Shown here one piece after another: positions 1 through 10,807 of a stretch of DNA of 64,000 nucleotides. The stretch is from positions 18,598 to 82,597 of the forward strand of contig BEHM01000007.1 of assembly GCA_002923315.1 (NCBI GenBank). The letters are read 5' to 3'. This DNA comes from a bacterium HR10 (GTDB lineage: Bacteria; Acidobacteriota; Blastocatellia; HR10). The notes under the pieces were generated by a model, which did no database searches, was not told the origin of the DNA, and saw nothing but the letters and a program-made list of their open reading frames with translations. A program made the translations under genes and the position numbers. Numbering within the stretch: position 1 is the first letter of the stretch; each line of letters begins with the position of its first letter.

Positions 1-1922
1 CCACGAGAAGCGAAGCCCTCCATCGCGCGGATGTATCGCCGTACATCGCGGCCCGCCGCCAGCTCGTAGTGACCGCGCTCGCCCGTGAGAAGCGGCCACG
101 CCCGTCCCTTCCCCCATCCTTCAAACGGGCCGCCGTCCGAACGCGTCCCGTATCCATCGTGGTTGTAGCGCCGCCAGCAGGGACCAAAAGGCGTCTCCAC
201 CTTGAGCACAGCATCTACAACCTGCAGCGAATCCTCGATGAGCGGATCTCCCGGCTTGCGGATGCCGTATCGCACCAGCTCCAGAAAACCCGCATCCACG
301 ATGTCCTTGGCCGGAAACTCCCACGGCTCTCCCGGAGGCCGATTGCGAATCTGAAGCACACCGCGATTCGGGTCTTCCTCCGGGGCAGGGTCGTTGATGT
401 CGGTGGGAAGAATGCGGATGTAATGCCTTGAGATTCCCGGAACCAAACTGCCTTGTGTCGTCACGGTCCAACGCTCGATGTGCGACTCCAGGAAGTCAGC
501 ATATTCTTCGAGAAAAACAGCAGCACTTTCCTGACCACGAGACCGGGCGAAGTCGGCAGCGCAAATCAGCGCGGCAATCGTCGCGGCCAACGTCGAAGGC
601 GAATAGCCGCTGTTCTCCTCCCACCGTTCCTGCTGCGTCGCCGGGCCCTGTCGGATCAAGTACGCGGCCGCCGCCCTGACCATCGGATACGGGTCGAAAT
701 CGCCCAGCGCATCGGCCTTCCACAGTCGCCAGGCGAGCATCACGGGGAATGCCACCTCGTCAAGCTGAATGCCGCTCCAGTACGGTCTCCCATCGAGCCA
801 GAAGTTTTGCGGAAAGCCCCCGTCAGGACGCTGCGAGCAGGCCAGATAGATGAGCGCCCGACGCGGCGTGACCGTGTTGCCGCTGGCCAGAAGCCCGGTC
901 GCGCTCTGAACCATGTCGCGCGTCCAGACCAGATGATAGCCGCCGAGATCCTCGTCCCCTTTCACCTCTCCCCAGGGAATGCTCGCCGAGGCGATCAGCG
1001 CACCCGCGAACGTCTTATCCTCGTGCGCCAGCAACAAGCTGTGGCTGATGCGGTAGAGTCGCCCACCGTCGCCCGAGTAACGGTCCAGATCGAGAATCTC
1101 GCAGCACACGCGGTGCCACTGCTCGATGTACCTCTCTCTGTGTTCAACAAAAGCCACGCTCAGCGACTGAAAGAGGGTGGTCACAGCGGCATGCTCCGTG
1201 TCCCCGAACGCTAATCCCACGGTGAACTCTCCACCGTCGGAGAGCGCGATCTGCCCGATGGCGGCGACGTTGCCGTTCTCCGCGCGGTCAAATTCCCAAT
1301 CCAGGCGAAAGTTCTCTTTGAGGTCCTGCCAGCCGTCGCTCGCTCCGACGTACCCGCACGATGTCCGGCTGAACCCGACGTCGGCGCCCATTGCCAGAAA
1401 GGTTTGCCCCTTCCAGGCCACGAGAATGTCGCGGCCCGCCACGCGAACTCTCCGGACCGAATTGCCCCAACCGCCGACCTCCAGATGAGGAGCCAGCAGC
1501 GCGTACACCTGCAGCCGGTCCCCCCAGTCACCGTTGGCTTCCATGCGAGCGCGGATCAGAACACACGGTTCGTGAGGATCCGAGATGACCTCTTTGACGA
1601 TTCGATAGCGGCCCTCTTTGTCGGCGCTCTCGATCCGATAGCCCAGGGTGTGGCGCTCGATGTACTCGATCCGATGGATGAGGCCTCGCTTCTCCTCGTG
1701 AAAGAAGGTCTCCCCGTCGGTGATGAGAAACTGAAAGTCCCGGATTTGCGGACGGTCAATCCTCGGATAATAGACCTCGTTGAGGATGCCGTGCGAGATC
1801 GTGAACCACACGCGGCTGGAGGTGTTGTAGGCCGTTCCCACTCCCTCCTTCGAGCTGGACGTCCATCGGGGCGGGATCCCCGGAGAGCCGAAGGCATTTC
1901 CATCCTTCACCCCATCACTCAT
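1..1922 (-). CDS. glucoamylase / glucan 1,4-alpha-glucosidase, GH15-like (partial, runs off left edge)
   Basis: Manual minus-strand translation from ATG at 1922 (MSDGVKDGNAFGSPGIPPRW...VGTAYNTSSRVWFTISHGILNEVYYPRID...GGYHLVWTRDMVQSATGLLASG...RPDGGFPQNFWLDGRPYWSGIQLDEVAFPVML) stays open to the edge with GH15 motifs. The ORF track lists only shadow frames because the stop lies outside the window. Confidence 0.85.
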   Translation of the reverse strand, partial: MSDGVKDGNAFGSPGIPPRWTSSSKEGVGTAYNTSSRVWFTISHGILNEVYYPRIDRPQIRDFQFLITDGETFFHEEKRGLIHRIEYIERHTLGYRIESADKEGRYRIVKEVISDPHEPCVLIRARMEANGDWGDRLQVYALLAPHLEVGGWGNSVRRVRVAGRDILVAWKGQTFLAMGADVGFSRTSCGYVGASDGWQDLKENFRLDWEFDRAENGNVAAIGQIALSDGGEFTVGLAFGDTEHAAVTTLFQSLSVAFVEHRERYIEQWHRVCCEILDLDRYSGDGGRLYRISHSLLLAHEDKTFAGALIASASIPWGEVKGDEDLGGYHLVWTRDMVQSATGLLASGNTVTPRRALIYLACSQRPDGGFPQNFWLDGRPYWSGIQLDEVAFPVMLAWRLWKADALGDFDPYPMVRAAAAYLIRQGPATQQERWEENSGYSPSTLAATIAALICAADFARSRGQESAAVFLEEYADFLESHIERWTVTTQGSLVPGISRHYIRILPTDINDPAPEEDPNRGVLQIRNRPPGEPWEFPAKDIVDAGFLELVRYGIRKPGDPLIEDSLQVVDAVLKVETPFGPCWRRYNHDGYGTRSDGGPFEGWGKGRAWPLLTGERGHYELAAGRDVRRYIRAMEGFASR

Positions 1923-2366
1923 CGTTCACCTCACACTTTCCTCGACGTCGGCGACCATCACTCCCGCATCGCCCTTCGGCGGGCCGACCCGACGACGCCG
2001 ATAAATCTCCCACAAAAAGCCACCGAACACCAGGACTTCGGCAACGCCCCCAATGATTTCGCGAGGAGGCCGAGACCAACCGGTGTTGGCTCGCCGTTGC
2101 TGCATATCACCCCTCATTATTGCCGATTCCGCCGATGAACTCTGTAAGAGGCATCACACTCACGAGCGATGAGAAGCCGTGGCGATCTTCATCCTCTGCC
2201 TTGAGCCGCCAACTCAGGAAAGAAGCCGAACCAAAGACGCGCCCGGCCTCATGCCCGCCTGAGACCGTTGCACACCGAAAGCCCCGTGGCCTCTGAGAGA
2301 CATTGATCCACACGCTCCTCGATGAGGGTCGCCTCTGCCTATCGGTCAAGGAGAGGGAGGGGCCCT

Positions 2367-4031
2367 TCAGGTGGCGCAACAGGAGAGCTTGGCCACGTCC
2401 CGCTCGAATGTCAACGCCGCCAATTTCAGCCCTTCCACCATCGTGAGATAGGGATGAAACGTCTCGACCAGGTCTTTGATTGTCAATCCAAAGCGAATGG
2501 CCAGCGTCGCTTCTTGAATCACCTCGCCCGCTTCATCGGCCAGAATGTGAGCCCCAAGGAGTCGGCCTGTGCCCTCTTCGGCGACGAGCTTGATGAGCCC
2601 CCGCGTATCGCGGGCCGCCAGCGCCCGCGGCACGTCTTTCAAATGCAACACCGACGTTTTCACCTTCAATCCTTTCTCCCGCGCCTGCACCTCCGTCAGA
2701 CCGACGCTCGCCACCTGCGGGTCGGTGAAGATCACATGCGGCAGAGCGGAAAGATCGTAAATGCGCCCCGCTCCGGTCAATGCGTTCTCCGCTGCGATTC
2801 CACCGGCGTAGGCGGCCACATACACATACATCGGATCACCGATGCAATCGCCCGCCGCGTAGATGTCCGGGTTCGTCGTCTGCAGATGCTCGTTGACCAG
2901 GATCTCACCGCGCGCGCCGATCTGCACGCCGGCCTCGTCCAGCCCCAGATCGCTCGTATTCGGACGCCTCCCCGTAGCGATCAACAATTGTTCAGCCGCG
3001 CACACTTCCTCGCGGTCATCTATGGTCGCCACGACGCGATATTCGTCGGCCGTCCGCTCGACCCGATGGATCTTCACGCCCGTGCAGATGCGTATCTTCT
3101 CCTCCCGCAGATACCGGGTGAGCGCCTCCCCGATCTCGGGCTCTTCCACCCCCGCGACATAAGGCCCCGCCTCGAGGATCGTCACCCGCACCCCGAAGCG
3201 ACTAAAGAGCTGCCCCAGCTCAAGCCCAATGGCCCCGGCTCCGATGATCAGCAGCGATTGCGGCAAAGCCGGAAGGCTCAAAGCGTCCGTGCTGTCCAAG
3301 TACCCGGCCTCTTCCAATCCCGGAATCGGTGGCGCCCACGGACGCGAACCCGTAGCAATGATGATCTTCCCCGGCGTGTAGGTCGTGCCGTTGACCGAGA
3401 CCTGGCGACGGCCCGTGAGCCTGGCCCAACCGCGAATGAGCGTGATGTTGGGATAGACATCCATCACGTTGATGTATTTCCCCTGACGTAGCGCTGCCAC
3501 CAACTCATCCTTCTGCTCGATGACGCGCTGCCAATCCGAGGGCGGCGGGCAGGCGGTGAGTCCTTCGAATTTAGGATAGGCGGAGCGGTAGCAGAGTTCC
3601 GCCGCTTTGATCAGCGTCTTCGAGGGCACGCAGCCGATGTTGACGCAGGTGCCGCCGATGGTGCCGCCCTCGACAATGGCCACGTTCGCGCCCAACTCGG
3701 CGCCTTTGATGGCGGCCGCAAACGCCGCCGACCCGCCGCCAATGATCATGAGATCGTAATCCCCGCCTTCCGGCTTTGGCGCTCGGCGCTCCCCTTCGAG
3801 CGGTCGCCGTTCGCGCACCAGCGCGCGATAGCCCGCGTCTCTGACGGCGCGAATCAACGCTTCATCCGTGACCTCGGGCTCCGCGATGACCGTGGCGTGC
3901 CCCGAGCGCCAGCCGGGCACGTGAGCTTCCACAACCCCCGCGACGTTCTTCAGCGCTTCGGTCACATGCCGGGCGCAGCCATCGCAGGTCATCCCTTCAA
4001 TGCGTAAAGTGATGTGTGTGCGTTCACTCAT
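2367..4031 (-). CDS. merA: mercuric reductase with N-terminal HMA domain
   Basis: N-terminal HMA (GMTCDGCARHV), redox motif GGTCVNIGCVPSK, C-terminal SCCAT vicinal Cys. Confidence 0.93.
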   Translation of the reverse strand: MSERTHITLRIEGMTCDGCARHVTEALKNVAGVVEAHVPGWRSGHATVIAEPEVTDEALIRAVRDAGYRALVRERRPLEGERRAPKPEGGDYDLMIIGGGSAAFAAAIKGAELGANVAIVEGGTIGGTCVNIGCVPSKTLIKAAELCYRSAYPKFEGLTACPPPSDWQRVIEQKDELVAALRQGKYINVMDVYPNITLIRGWARLTGRRQVSVNGTTYTPGKIIIATGSRPWAPPIPGLEEAGYLDSTDALSLPALPQSLLIIGAGAIGLELGQLFSRFGVRVTILEAGPYVAGVEEPEIGEALTRYLREEKIRICTGVKIHRVERTADEYRVVATIDDREEVCAAEQLLIATGRRPNTSDLGLDEAGVQIGARGEILVNEHLQTTNPDIYAAGDCIGDPMYVYVAAYAGGIAAENALTGAGRIYDLSALPHVIFTDPQVASVGLTEVQAREKGLKVKTSVLHLKDVPRALAARDTRGLIKLVAEEGTGRLLGAHILADEAGEVIQEATLAIRFGLTIKDLVETFHPYLTMVEGLKLAALTFERDVAKLSCCAT

Positions 4032-4043
4032 TTACCGACCTCC

Positions 4044-5096
4044 TCAGGTCTGATTTTCTTCAGAAACATAGCCTGCACAATCATCACCAGAAGTTCTCGG
4101 ATCCGCAAACCATGCGGCGGTTGGCGCAGTGACAGGCTGCACTCGTCGCTTGGCTACGGCTGAGAAAACAATCAAACTCGGAATTTCCAGCACCGGCTCG
4201 ATCAACTGGCTGAGAGCCACGACCGGATGCGCGGGAAACAAGACGACCGCCAGCGGCAGCGCCAGCGGCGAGTTCCGCGCGGTGGTCGTACAGGCCAGGG
4301 CGATGAACCTTTCTCGTGGATAATGCAGCCACCGGGACACGAGCCAGGACAAAGAGAAGGAGATCAGATAGAAGCTCAGCATGGGTGGTCCCATCCTCAG
4401 AAAGAGGGTCGGGCGCTTCAGCACGATCTCCCCATGGCCGGTAAACATCGCCATCACAGTCAGCGCCAGCGCCGCAAAACCGAGCCGGGCCAGCCACCCG
4501 GACACGGCCACCTGCGGGCGATGCCAGCGCACGAGTTGCGCGGCCCCAAGCGGAATCGCCACATACAGGGCGAAAGCCCGCGCCAACGTGCTCAGGTCCA
4601 CCGGCATCAGGGTTTGCGTGAAGACCAACAAGTAGACCGGCAGCAAGACGAGTTGGAGAACCAGATTCCAGGGCAGCAGCGCCAGATTGCGGTGCACGTC
4701 GCCCCCAGCCAGGTCCGTGAAGATCAGGTACCAATCAGTGCAGGGAGTAATGAGCGCCAGCACCAGTCCCACCCAGAGCGCCGGCTCATCCCGCAGGAAC
4801 ACCCAACCCAAGCAAAAGGCGATGAGCGGCGTGCTCACAAAGTTCAATCCCACCGCCGTTAGCAGGTAGCGCCAATCACGGGCGGCCTCCTGGAGCCGTC
4901 CGAGTGACACGCGGGCGAAGAGCGTAAACAACACGACCATCAAAAAGGGCGTAATGAGTCGTTGAGCTCCATCTTCCGCTCCAGGTAGCCACACGGCCAA
5001 GCCCACGCCAACGGCTGCCGCGCCCAGCAAGACTGCTGGTTCAGCCAGATCTCGCACAAGGTGAGAGAGCATGATCGCCTCATTCCGTTGTTTCAT
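4044..5096 (-). CDS. bile acid:sodium symporter / arsenite-efflux (ACR3)-like membrane transporter
   Basis: 350 aa multi-TM protein resembling the BASS/ACR3 superfamily (ALITPCTDWYLIFTDLAGGD; LACTTTARNSPLALPLAV). Confidence 0.7.
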   Translation of the reverse strand: MKQRNEAIMLSHLVRDLAEPAVLLGAAAVGVGLAVWLPGAEDGAQRLITPFLMVVLFTLFARVSLGRLQEAARDWRYLLTAVGLNFVSTPLIAFCLGWVFLRDEPALWVGLVLALITPCTDWYLIFTDLAGGDVHRNLALLPWNLVLQLVLLPVYLLVFTQTLMPVDLSTLARAFALYVAIPLGAAQLVRWHRPQVAVSGWLARLGFAALALTVMAMFTGHGEIVLKRPTLFLRMGPPMLSFYLISFSLSWLVSRWLHYPRERFIALACTTTARNSPLALPLAVVLFPAHPVVALSQLIEPVLEIPSLIVFSAVAKRRVQPVTAPTAAWFADPRTSGDDCAGYVSEENQT

Positions 5097-5138
5097 CGAA
5101 TCACCAGTTTCTCCTGATCCTCAATAGGGGCTGAAAGT

Positions 5139-5969
5139 TTACGTCAGAAACATAGCATGCACAATCATCGCCATTCCGACGAGCACGAAGAGAAGCGACA
5201 GCCCTCGTTTCAGCGCCTCCGATTCGATGCGGCTGGCCAGATAGCTCCCCAGTTGCCCGCCGAGGATGGCTCCGGGGATGGTCCAGAGAGCAAGGTTCCA
5301 AACGGGCCGACCAACAAGGACGTGTGTGATGGCACCCGCCAGGACGGTCAAGGCCATGGTGAACACAGCCGTCGCCGCCGCGATGCGAATGGGAATTTGG
5401 CAACGGAGCACCATCGCCGGCGTGTTCAGTTCGCCGCCGCCGATAGCAACCAGCCCTGATCCTAATCCCGCGAGCACACTGATGCCCAGGAGCTGTCCTC
5501 GTTGACAGACCTGGTATGAGTAGACACGGCCCTGACGATCAATGAGCGTGCGCACGCCGGACGCTCCGGGACTCACCATCGCCTCCTGAGCAGTCTCGAT
5601 CGGCGAGCGATAGAGCAACCACGCGATGATCAAGATAACCCCGCCGAAAATCACCTGGAGTAAAGTCCCCGGCACACGCACCGACAGCCATGAGCCGAGA
5701 ACCGCTGCGGGCACGGCTCCGACAGCTAAGAACAGCGCCAGTCGGTAATCTATCAGCTTGCGCCGCCCGTAGCCGATGATGCCGCTCAACAGGCTGAAAA
5801 CCTGGGTGACGAGCGCCGTTCCAATTGCTGCCTCCGGCGAGAGTTTCAGCACCAAGATGAAAAACGGGCCACAGACAACATTGCCGCCGACACCGCCCAT
5901 GATCGTCATCGTGCAGCCAAGCGCCACAACCGGGAAGGCGAACCAGTACTCGGTGAGATGCCCGAACAT
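5139..5969 (-). CDS. sulfite exporter TauE/SafE family protein
   Basis: Multi-TM, typical pattern GGVGGNVVCGPFFILVLKLSPEAAIGTALVTQ...GLGSGLVAIGGGELNTPAMV; probable start MFGHLTEYW. Confidence 0.8.
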   Translation of the reverse strand: MFGHLTEYWFAFPVVALGCTMTIMGGVGGNVVCGPFFILVLKLSPEAAIGTALVTQVFSLLSGIIGYGRRKLIDYRLALFLAVGAVPAAVLGSWLSVRVPGTLLQVIFGGVILIIAWLLYRSPIETAQEAMVSPGASGVRTLIDRQGRVYSYQVCQRGQLLGISVLAGLGSGLVAIGGGELNTPAMVLRCQIPIRIAAATAVFTMALTVLAGAITHVLVGRPVWNLALWTIPGAILGGQLGSYLASRIESEALKRGLSLLFVLVGMAMIVHAMFLT

Positions 5970-6118
5970 CGTTCTTTTCACGCGATAGCACGCCTGCCGG
6001 TTTCGAGACCCCGCCACGCCAACACGATCAATAGAACCGAATCCTCCCGGCGACACGGCCAACCCGAACAGCCCAGTTCCGATGAGCGTGATGAGTCACG
6101 GGCCGAGACAGCAGATCG

Positions 6119-7495
6119 TCAAGCCTCGGCGAACCCTCCCGCCTCGAGCGCCGAGTGATTCGAGGCGTTGTTGAGGCCATAAGATAATGCCCACCTGATG
6201 CCCAGGTTGATCGCCCACAACAGCAGCCGACGTCGATCCCACGGCCAGGCACCCACGCGCCGATAGATTGAGCGCAGCCGATAGAAGGTCCTCCAGGCCT
6301 CGCGATAGACCGCCCCTACCTCTTCACGGGTCATGCGCGCGGGCTCGAAGACCAGATGGCCATAGGTGTAGTGAGCCCAGTCATGATCGGAGATACGGCC
6401 CTGAGCCAAGAGGTCGTGCCGCAGCCGCGTGCCTGGCAGCGGCGTCATGATGCTGAATTGGGCGAAGTCGAGCTGGGCCTCGATGGCCAGTTCCACAGTT
6501 TTCTGAATCGTCGCCACTGTATCCGTCTCCAGCCCGATGATGAAAGACCCCCAGATCGCTATCCCGTGATCGCGAATGCGACGGATGGCCGTCAGCATCT
6601 TCTCCGGAGCAGCATTACATCCGCCCAGCTTCCGAAACTCCGGACTCAAAAAACTCTCCAGCCCGATGAAGAGAAACGTGCAACCGCTCTCCTGGGCCAA
6701 CCGCAGCATCTCCCGATCTTGAGCAATGGTGATGGTCGCCTGCGAGCCCCACTTGATCCTCAAGGGGATCAACGCTTCCATCAGTTCCCGAGCATGTCTG
6801 GGATGGCCATTGATAATATCGTCAACGAAGAAAAGCTTCCGCGCACCGCTGGCCTGGATCTCGGCAACGACATCTTCAACGGGCCGAACACGAAATCTCT
6901 GGCCATTGATGGCCGTCACCGAGCAAAAGTTGCAATCGAATGGACAGCCCCGCGAGGTCTGGATCGTATAGGGGACGAGATACTTCTCCCGCGACAGCAG
7001 GTCCCAGCGGGGGAATGGAAGATGCTGCAGGGAGGGCAGCCGGACGGGCCGATAAAGACGCGCGAGTCGCCCCCGCCGGAAATCTTCGATGAGCGCCGGC
7101 CAAATCTCATCGGCCTCTCCGATGACCACAGCGTCACAATGTTGAAGGGCCTCTTCCGGCAACACCGTGGGATGATTGCCCCCCATGACCACGGTGCTCC
7201 CTCGCGCTCGGAACCGATCCGCTATCCTATAGGCGATCGGGGCATTCCCCGTGAGGCTGGTGATCCCAACTAAGTCGGCCTCAATGGTCTCATCAATCGG
7301 TTCGATGCAACCATCCAGGATGCGTACCTCGACATCAGGCGGAGTGAGCGCCGCCAACAGCGCGAGGTTCAGAGGCGGGAAGAGACTCACCGCCTGAAAA
7401 TTCAAATACCCCCCCAGCACGGGCAACCGCCCGAAGATCCTCGGCACGTGATACCCATTGAAAGCATTACTCGGGTTGATCAAGAGGAGTCGCAT
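6119..7495 (-). CDS. B12-binding domain radical SAM protein
   Basis: N-terminal cobalamin-binding-like domain (MRLLLINPSNAF...LVGITSLTGNAPIAYRIADRFRARGSTVVMGGNHPTVLPEEAL) and radical SAM CxxxCxxC (SRGCPFDCNFCSV). Confidence 0.85.
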   Translation of the reverse strand: MRLLLINPSNAFNGYHVPRIFGRLPVLGGYLNFQAVSLFPPLNLALLAALTPPDVEVRILDGCIEPIDETIEADLVGITSLTGNAPIAYRIADRFRARGSTVVMGGNHPTVLPEEALQHCDAVVIGEADEIWPALIEDFRRGRLARLYRPVRLPSLQHLPFPRWDLLSREKYLVPYTIQTSRGCPFDCNFCSVTAINGQRFRVRPVEDVVAEIQASGARKLFFVDDIINGHPRHARELMEALIPLRIKWGSQATITIAQDREMLRLAQESGCTFLFIGLESFLSPEFRKLGGCNAAPEKMLTAIRRIRDHGIAIWGSFIIGLETDTVATIQKTVELAIEAQLDFAQFSIMTPLPGTRLRHDLLAQGRISDHDWAHYTYGHLVFEPARMTREEVGAVYREAWRTFYRLRSIYRRVGAWPWDRRRLLLWAINLGIRWALSYGLNNASNHSALEAGGFAEA

Positions 7496-7520
7496 CAATC
7501 CCCCTCCATAGATGACGCGA

Positions 7521-8888
7521 TCACCGACGCTCCAGGTAGGCCCGCACCATCTCAGCCCGAAGATAGGGCGGCGCCTCCCCAGCCGTGGACATGAAGAACC
7601 CCACGCTCTGAGCGGCCCCAATCCCCCCGTGGATCGCAACAATCGGAATCAGACGATCGTACGCTTGAAAAGCTCGGCGACCAGAGACGAAACCGTCCCG
7701 GAAGCTCACCAGGACATCCGCTCGATTTTTGACCAGTCCGTGAACCCCATGATAGAGGCGAAAAAGCGCATCCGGATACGAATGCGCGGCGAGAGCCTTG
7801 AACCAAACGGCATCAGCGATATACCCATCTTCCGGCATCTCCCCCCGGCGCGTCATCTGCTCCGCGATTCTCTTCAGACCAAGCGGATCCCCTCGCTGAG
7901 CCTCATACCGAAAGCGACCTCTCCGCCGGTCATAGGAGATCCGAGCGACCCCCCCGCCGCCGAGGACGACCACATCTTCGCCGTCAGCATACGCCACCAG
8001 AGCGACCTCCTCCATTTCGGCCAGAGCCTCAGCCACACGCCGTCGGGCCGAAGGCATCGCGTAAAGAGCCATGTACCCCACCAAGCCGAAATCCGGGATG
8101 ACGACCGCACGCTCGTCCCGAGCGTCGAGACGATCTCGAACGCGGAACCCATGACGCCGCAAGTGGCCATTCACATCCGCCCTCCGGGGACGAATCCACT
8201 GATTGCCATGCTCGGAGAAGAGGGTGATTTCCAGGCGACCCGCTCGAGCTCGAGCGATCGCACGCAGCACCATATCGAGCTGAACCAGCGCTTTCTTCAA
8301 AAGCTCCTCCCCCCCGATATGCGCCACCGCATCCGTGGACTTGAGGAAAGCTGTGAAGACCGGTCTCCGACAGGCCGTATACGCGAGCAAGAAACGCCTC
8401 AGGTCCGCTCGAAAGATGCGTTCGGGAAACCCATAGGCGGCGAATTCGTACGCTCGAGGCTCCACGTAATCGAGTTTCCGATGATAGTCGGCATTCCGGA
8501 GCGCGCGCTTTCGCAGGTAGGTCCCGGCACCTCCCCGAAGCGCATTACCCGCCCGATCGAAATACAGGCTCTCATACCCCTCAGGAGGTTCCGCCCCCCA
8601 AATCTCGGCGGCCGAGACATCGGTCATCGAGGGGAAAGGGGCGATGACTCGACTGGGGCGGGGGAAGATCCGAAAGTAGCCCTGCTGCCACAACGCGTCC
8701 ATCGTCTCATAGGGCACGCCATCAAGCATCACGATGAGCCTCTCAGTCCGATCGTTCGTATAGCGAGGATCGCGTAGCAACTCCTCCACACCGCCTTCGG
8801 TGTATCGGAGAAACGCCATCGCCCCACCCCCCAGAAGGAGCCCCAGCCCAATGAAGCCGGCAATCACAAGCGAGTGCCACGTCTTCAT
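7521..8888 (-). CDS. alkaline phosphatase superfamily / type I phosphodiesterase-like protein
   Basis: ERLIVMLDGVPYETMDALW...APFPSMTDVSAAEIWG...LFSEHGNQW; N-terminal membrane/signal segment. Confidence 0.65.
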   Translation of the reverse strand: MKTWHSLVIAGFIGLGLLLGGGAMAFLRYTEGGVEELLRDPRYTNDRTERLIVMLDGVPYETMDALWQQGYFRIFPRPSRVIAPFPSMTDVSAAEIWGAEPPEGYESLYFDRAGNALRGGAGTYLRKRALRNADYHRKLDYVEPRAYEFAAYGFPERIFRADLRRFLLAYTACRRPVFTAFLKSTDAVAHIGGEELLKKALVQLDMVLRAIARARAGRLEITLFSEHGNQWIRPRRADVNGHLRRHGFRVRDRLDARDERAVVIPDFGLVGYMALYAMPSARRRVAEALAEMEEVALVAYADGEDVVVLGGGGVARISYDRRRGRFRYEAQRGDPLGLKRIAEQMTRRGEMPEDGYIADAVWFKALAAHSYPDALFRLYHGVHGLVKNRADVLVSFRDGFVSGRRAFQAYDRLIPIVAIHGGIGAAQSVGFFMSTAGEAPPYLRAEMVRAYLERR

Positions 8889-8925
8889 CGCAATGACGGG
8901 GTCTCCTCAAAGGGCGAGACGCCCG

Positions 8926-10248
8926 CTAATCGAAGCTGCCGGTCACGCCTTGAAATCCGCGCAGCGCTTGCCGGAAGACCCACCGGATAGCCCGCGACGC
9001 CTTATAGCAATAGGCCAGATTGTGATTGAGCGTCGAGAAGCACTGTGGCTCACAGCTCCTCTTCATCTCCCGGAGCTGCCGCACATCGAACTTCGGATGC
9101 TCGATCACTCCCCAGTCGTAAGTGGCCGAGTACATCGGGAAGCACGGCGCCAGCGTCCCGTCCACGCGAATGATGATGCTGTTCTGACCGGCCCGACATC
9201 CCCACTCCCGCAGCTCGCCACGCATGAACCGCTTCATCTCCTGCAAGCGCTGAACCGAATTGACCATCTTGTACCCCTGGCGATTCTTCTCGCATAACCA
9301 GTCAATCAGCTCGTCCACGCGAGGCCAGTCGTCCCGTCGGATGAACGTCTCATTATCCTCGTAGTGCTGGAAATGCCCCTCCTCGAGCATCGGCGTCTCA
9401 TTGATGTGATAATCCGTGGCGATCCCATTCTCGTGCGCGATCTCGGTCAACTGTTTGACATCCTCCAAGTTGTTCCGGCAGATGTTGATGTTGAAGAACA
9501 CGCAGTATCCGTAACGATACTGCTTCCTCACCAGGTAGTCAAAATAGGGCCGAATCGGATTGAGCGCTTTCGGCAGCCCCGGCTTCTCATCCACACAGTC
9601 CACGGCCAAGTTGACGACGGCGACACCAGCATCCGCGATCCGATCAATCACATCTGGGCGGAGCAGCCGCCCGTTCGTCGGCAAATAGACCCAGAAGCCC
9701 TTCTTGGCGGCGTAATAAATCACTTTGTGCACGAAGTGCGGCCGCAGAAGCGGCTCTCCCCCCATTAAGGCCAGCACCCGACAGACCGTGTCATCGTGGA
9801 GCCAGTCGATCGCCCGCTTGGCTGTATCCTCAGTCATCCCCTTCACGCGATTATCGAACGCCCAACAGTAGTGGCAATCCAGGTTGCACTTCCATTCGGT
9901 GAACAAATAGGCGATGATCGGATGGAAGTCGCCCGGTAGTACCCGCGATTTGATGTAGGGGAAGAGCCATCCGCGCATAGCGCGAAGGACCAACGGGGCC
10001 GACCACCGCCGGCGCCCCGCAATGGCCGCTTGATGCGCCTCTTCATCCACGTTCTCTTCACCCAAAAGCTCAGGGTGCTGGGGAAAGATCGGCTCGGGTA
10101 AAGTCTGCGGACGCCCCGAGGGCGGGAGCGCAAGCCTCATCCCCGGCCGAGTGAGCTGTTGATGAAGCAGGGCATCCAGTCGGAACCGAGGAACCGTTTG
10201 ACGCAGGAGAGAAACGCTATCACCTGACATCAGTCTCACGTCTCGCAT
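8926..10248 (-). CDS. radical SAM protein with SPASM-like C-terminal Cys cluster
   Basis: EWKCNLDCHYCWAFDNRV (CxxxCxxC), C-terminal GCRAGQNSIIIRVDGTLAPCFPMYS...CEPQCFSTLNHNLAYC. Confidence 0.85.
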   Translation of the reverse strand: MRDVRLMSGDSVSLLRQTVPRFRLDALLHQQLTRPGMRLALPPSGRPQTLPEPIFPQHPELLGEENVDEEAHQAAIAGRRRWSAPLVLRAMRGWLFPYIKSRVLPGDFHPIIAYLFTEWKCNLDCHYCWAFDNRVKGMTEDTAKRAIDWLHDDTVCRVLALMGGEPLLRPHFVHKVIYYAAKKGFWVYLPTNGRLLRPDVIDRIADAGVAVVNLAVDCVDEKPGLPKALNPIRPYFDYLVRKQYRYGYCVFFNINICRNNLEDVKQLTEIAHENGIATDYHINETPMLEEGHFQHYEDNETFIRRDDWPRVDELIDWLCEKNRQGYKMVNSVQRLQEMKRFMRGELREWGCRAGQNSIIIRVDGTLAPCFPMYSATYDWGVIEHPKFDVRQLREMKRSCEPQCFSTLNHNLAYCYKASRAIRWVFRQALRGFQGVTGSFD

Positions 10249-10612
10249 AAGCTCCTCCTTGCAAAGGTAAAGATCCGCACGGCTCGCGGCGAGCTACTGA
10301 GGTGTGACCCTCCGTGAACGGACAAGCAGAATCCCTTTCCCCCTCCATAGCCCTCCCTTGCGCCTTCCACCAGCAATATTATCACCCCTGGAGCGATCCC
10401 AATGTCAAGCACTTTCCTCGCGGCGACTTCAAGAAGAGGCTCCACATGGCTGATCTCGCTATTCCAAGGAGAGGACACCCCGTGGGAACCCGTCATATCG
10501 GCGATTGTGAAACGCTTCATAGAGGTCGCCCGATGGGGCCACTACGATGGAGGGTGGTGGCCCCATACGCGGGCAACGCTCTATGCGATACTGGAGACAG
10601 AAGGAGGGCGAA

Positions 10613-10807
10613 ATGACACTCGACGTCATCTTCGGAGCCATCGCCATCGGCATCCTCGCGGTGATCGTGACGGCGGCGATCCGATGGCACCGCGGACAAC
10701 GCCCAGCGGTGCTCTCGATCCTCCCGGACGAGGACGCGCGACCCCTCGACCGGGCTCCATCCGGGCCGATCGGGGAAATGAACCCATCGCCGAAGAAATC
10801 GCTATGA
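10613..10807 (+). CDS. small predicted membrane protein (hypothetical)
   Basis: MTLDVIFGAIAIGILAVIVTAAIRWHRGQ: one N-terminal TM helix preceded by an AGGAGG-like RBS (ggagggcgaa). Confidence 0.35.
   Translation: MTLDVIFGAIAIGILAVIVTAAIRWHRGQRPAVLSILPDEDARPLDRAPSGPIGEMNPSPKKSL

Noticed and set aside
1404-2138. 244-aa plus-strand ORF and other ORFs over 69-1903
   Set aside because: Shadow frames of the GH15 gene that runs off the left edge.
7521-8888. Alkaline phosphatase-superfamily protein as a formylglycine-type sulfatase substrate of the FGE
   Set aside because: Active-site region reads PFPSMTDVSA, not CxPxR/SxPxR, so it fits a phosphodiesterase rather than an FGE-dependent sulfatase.
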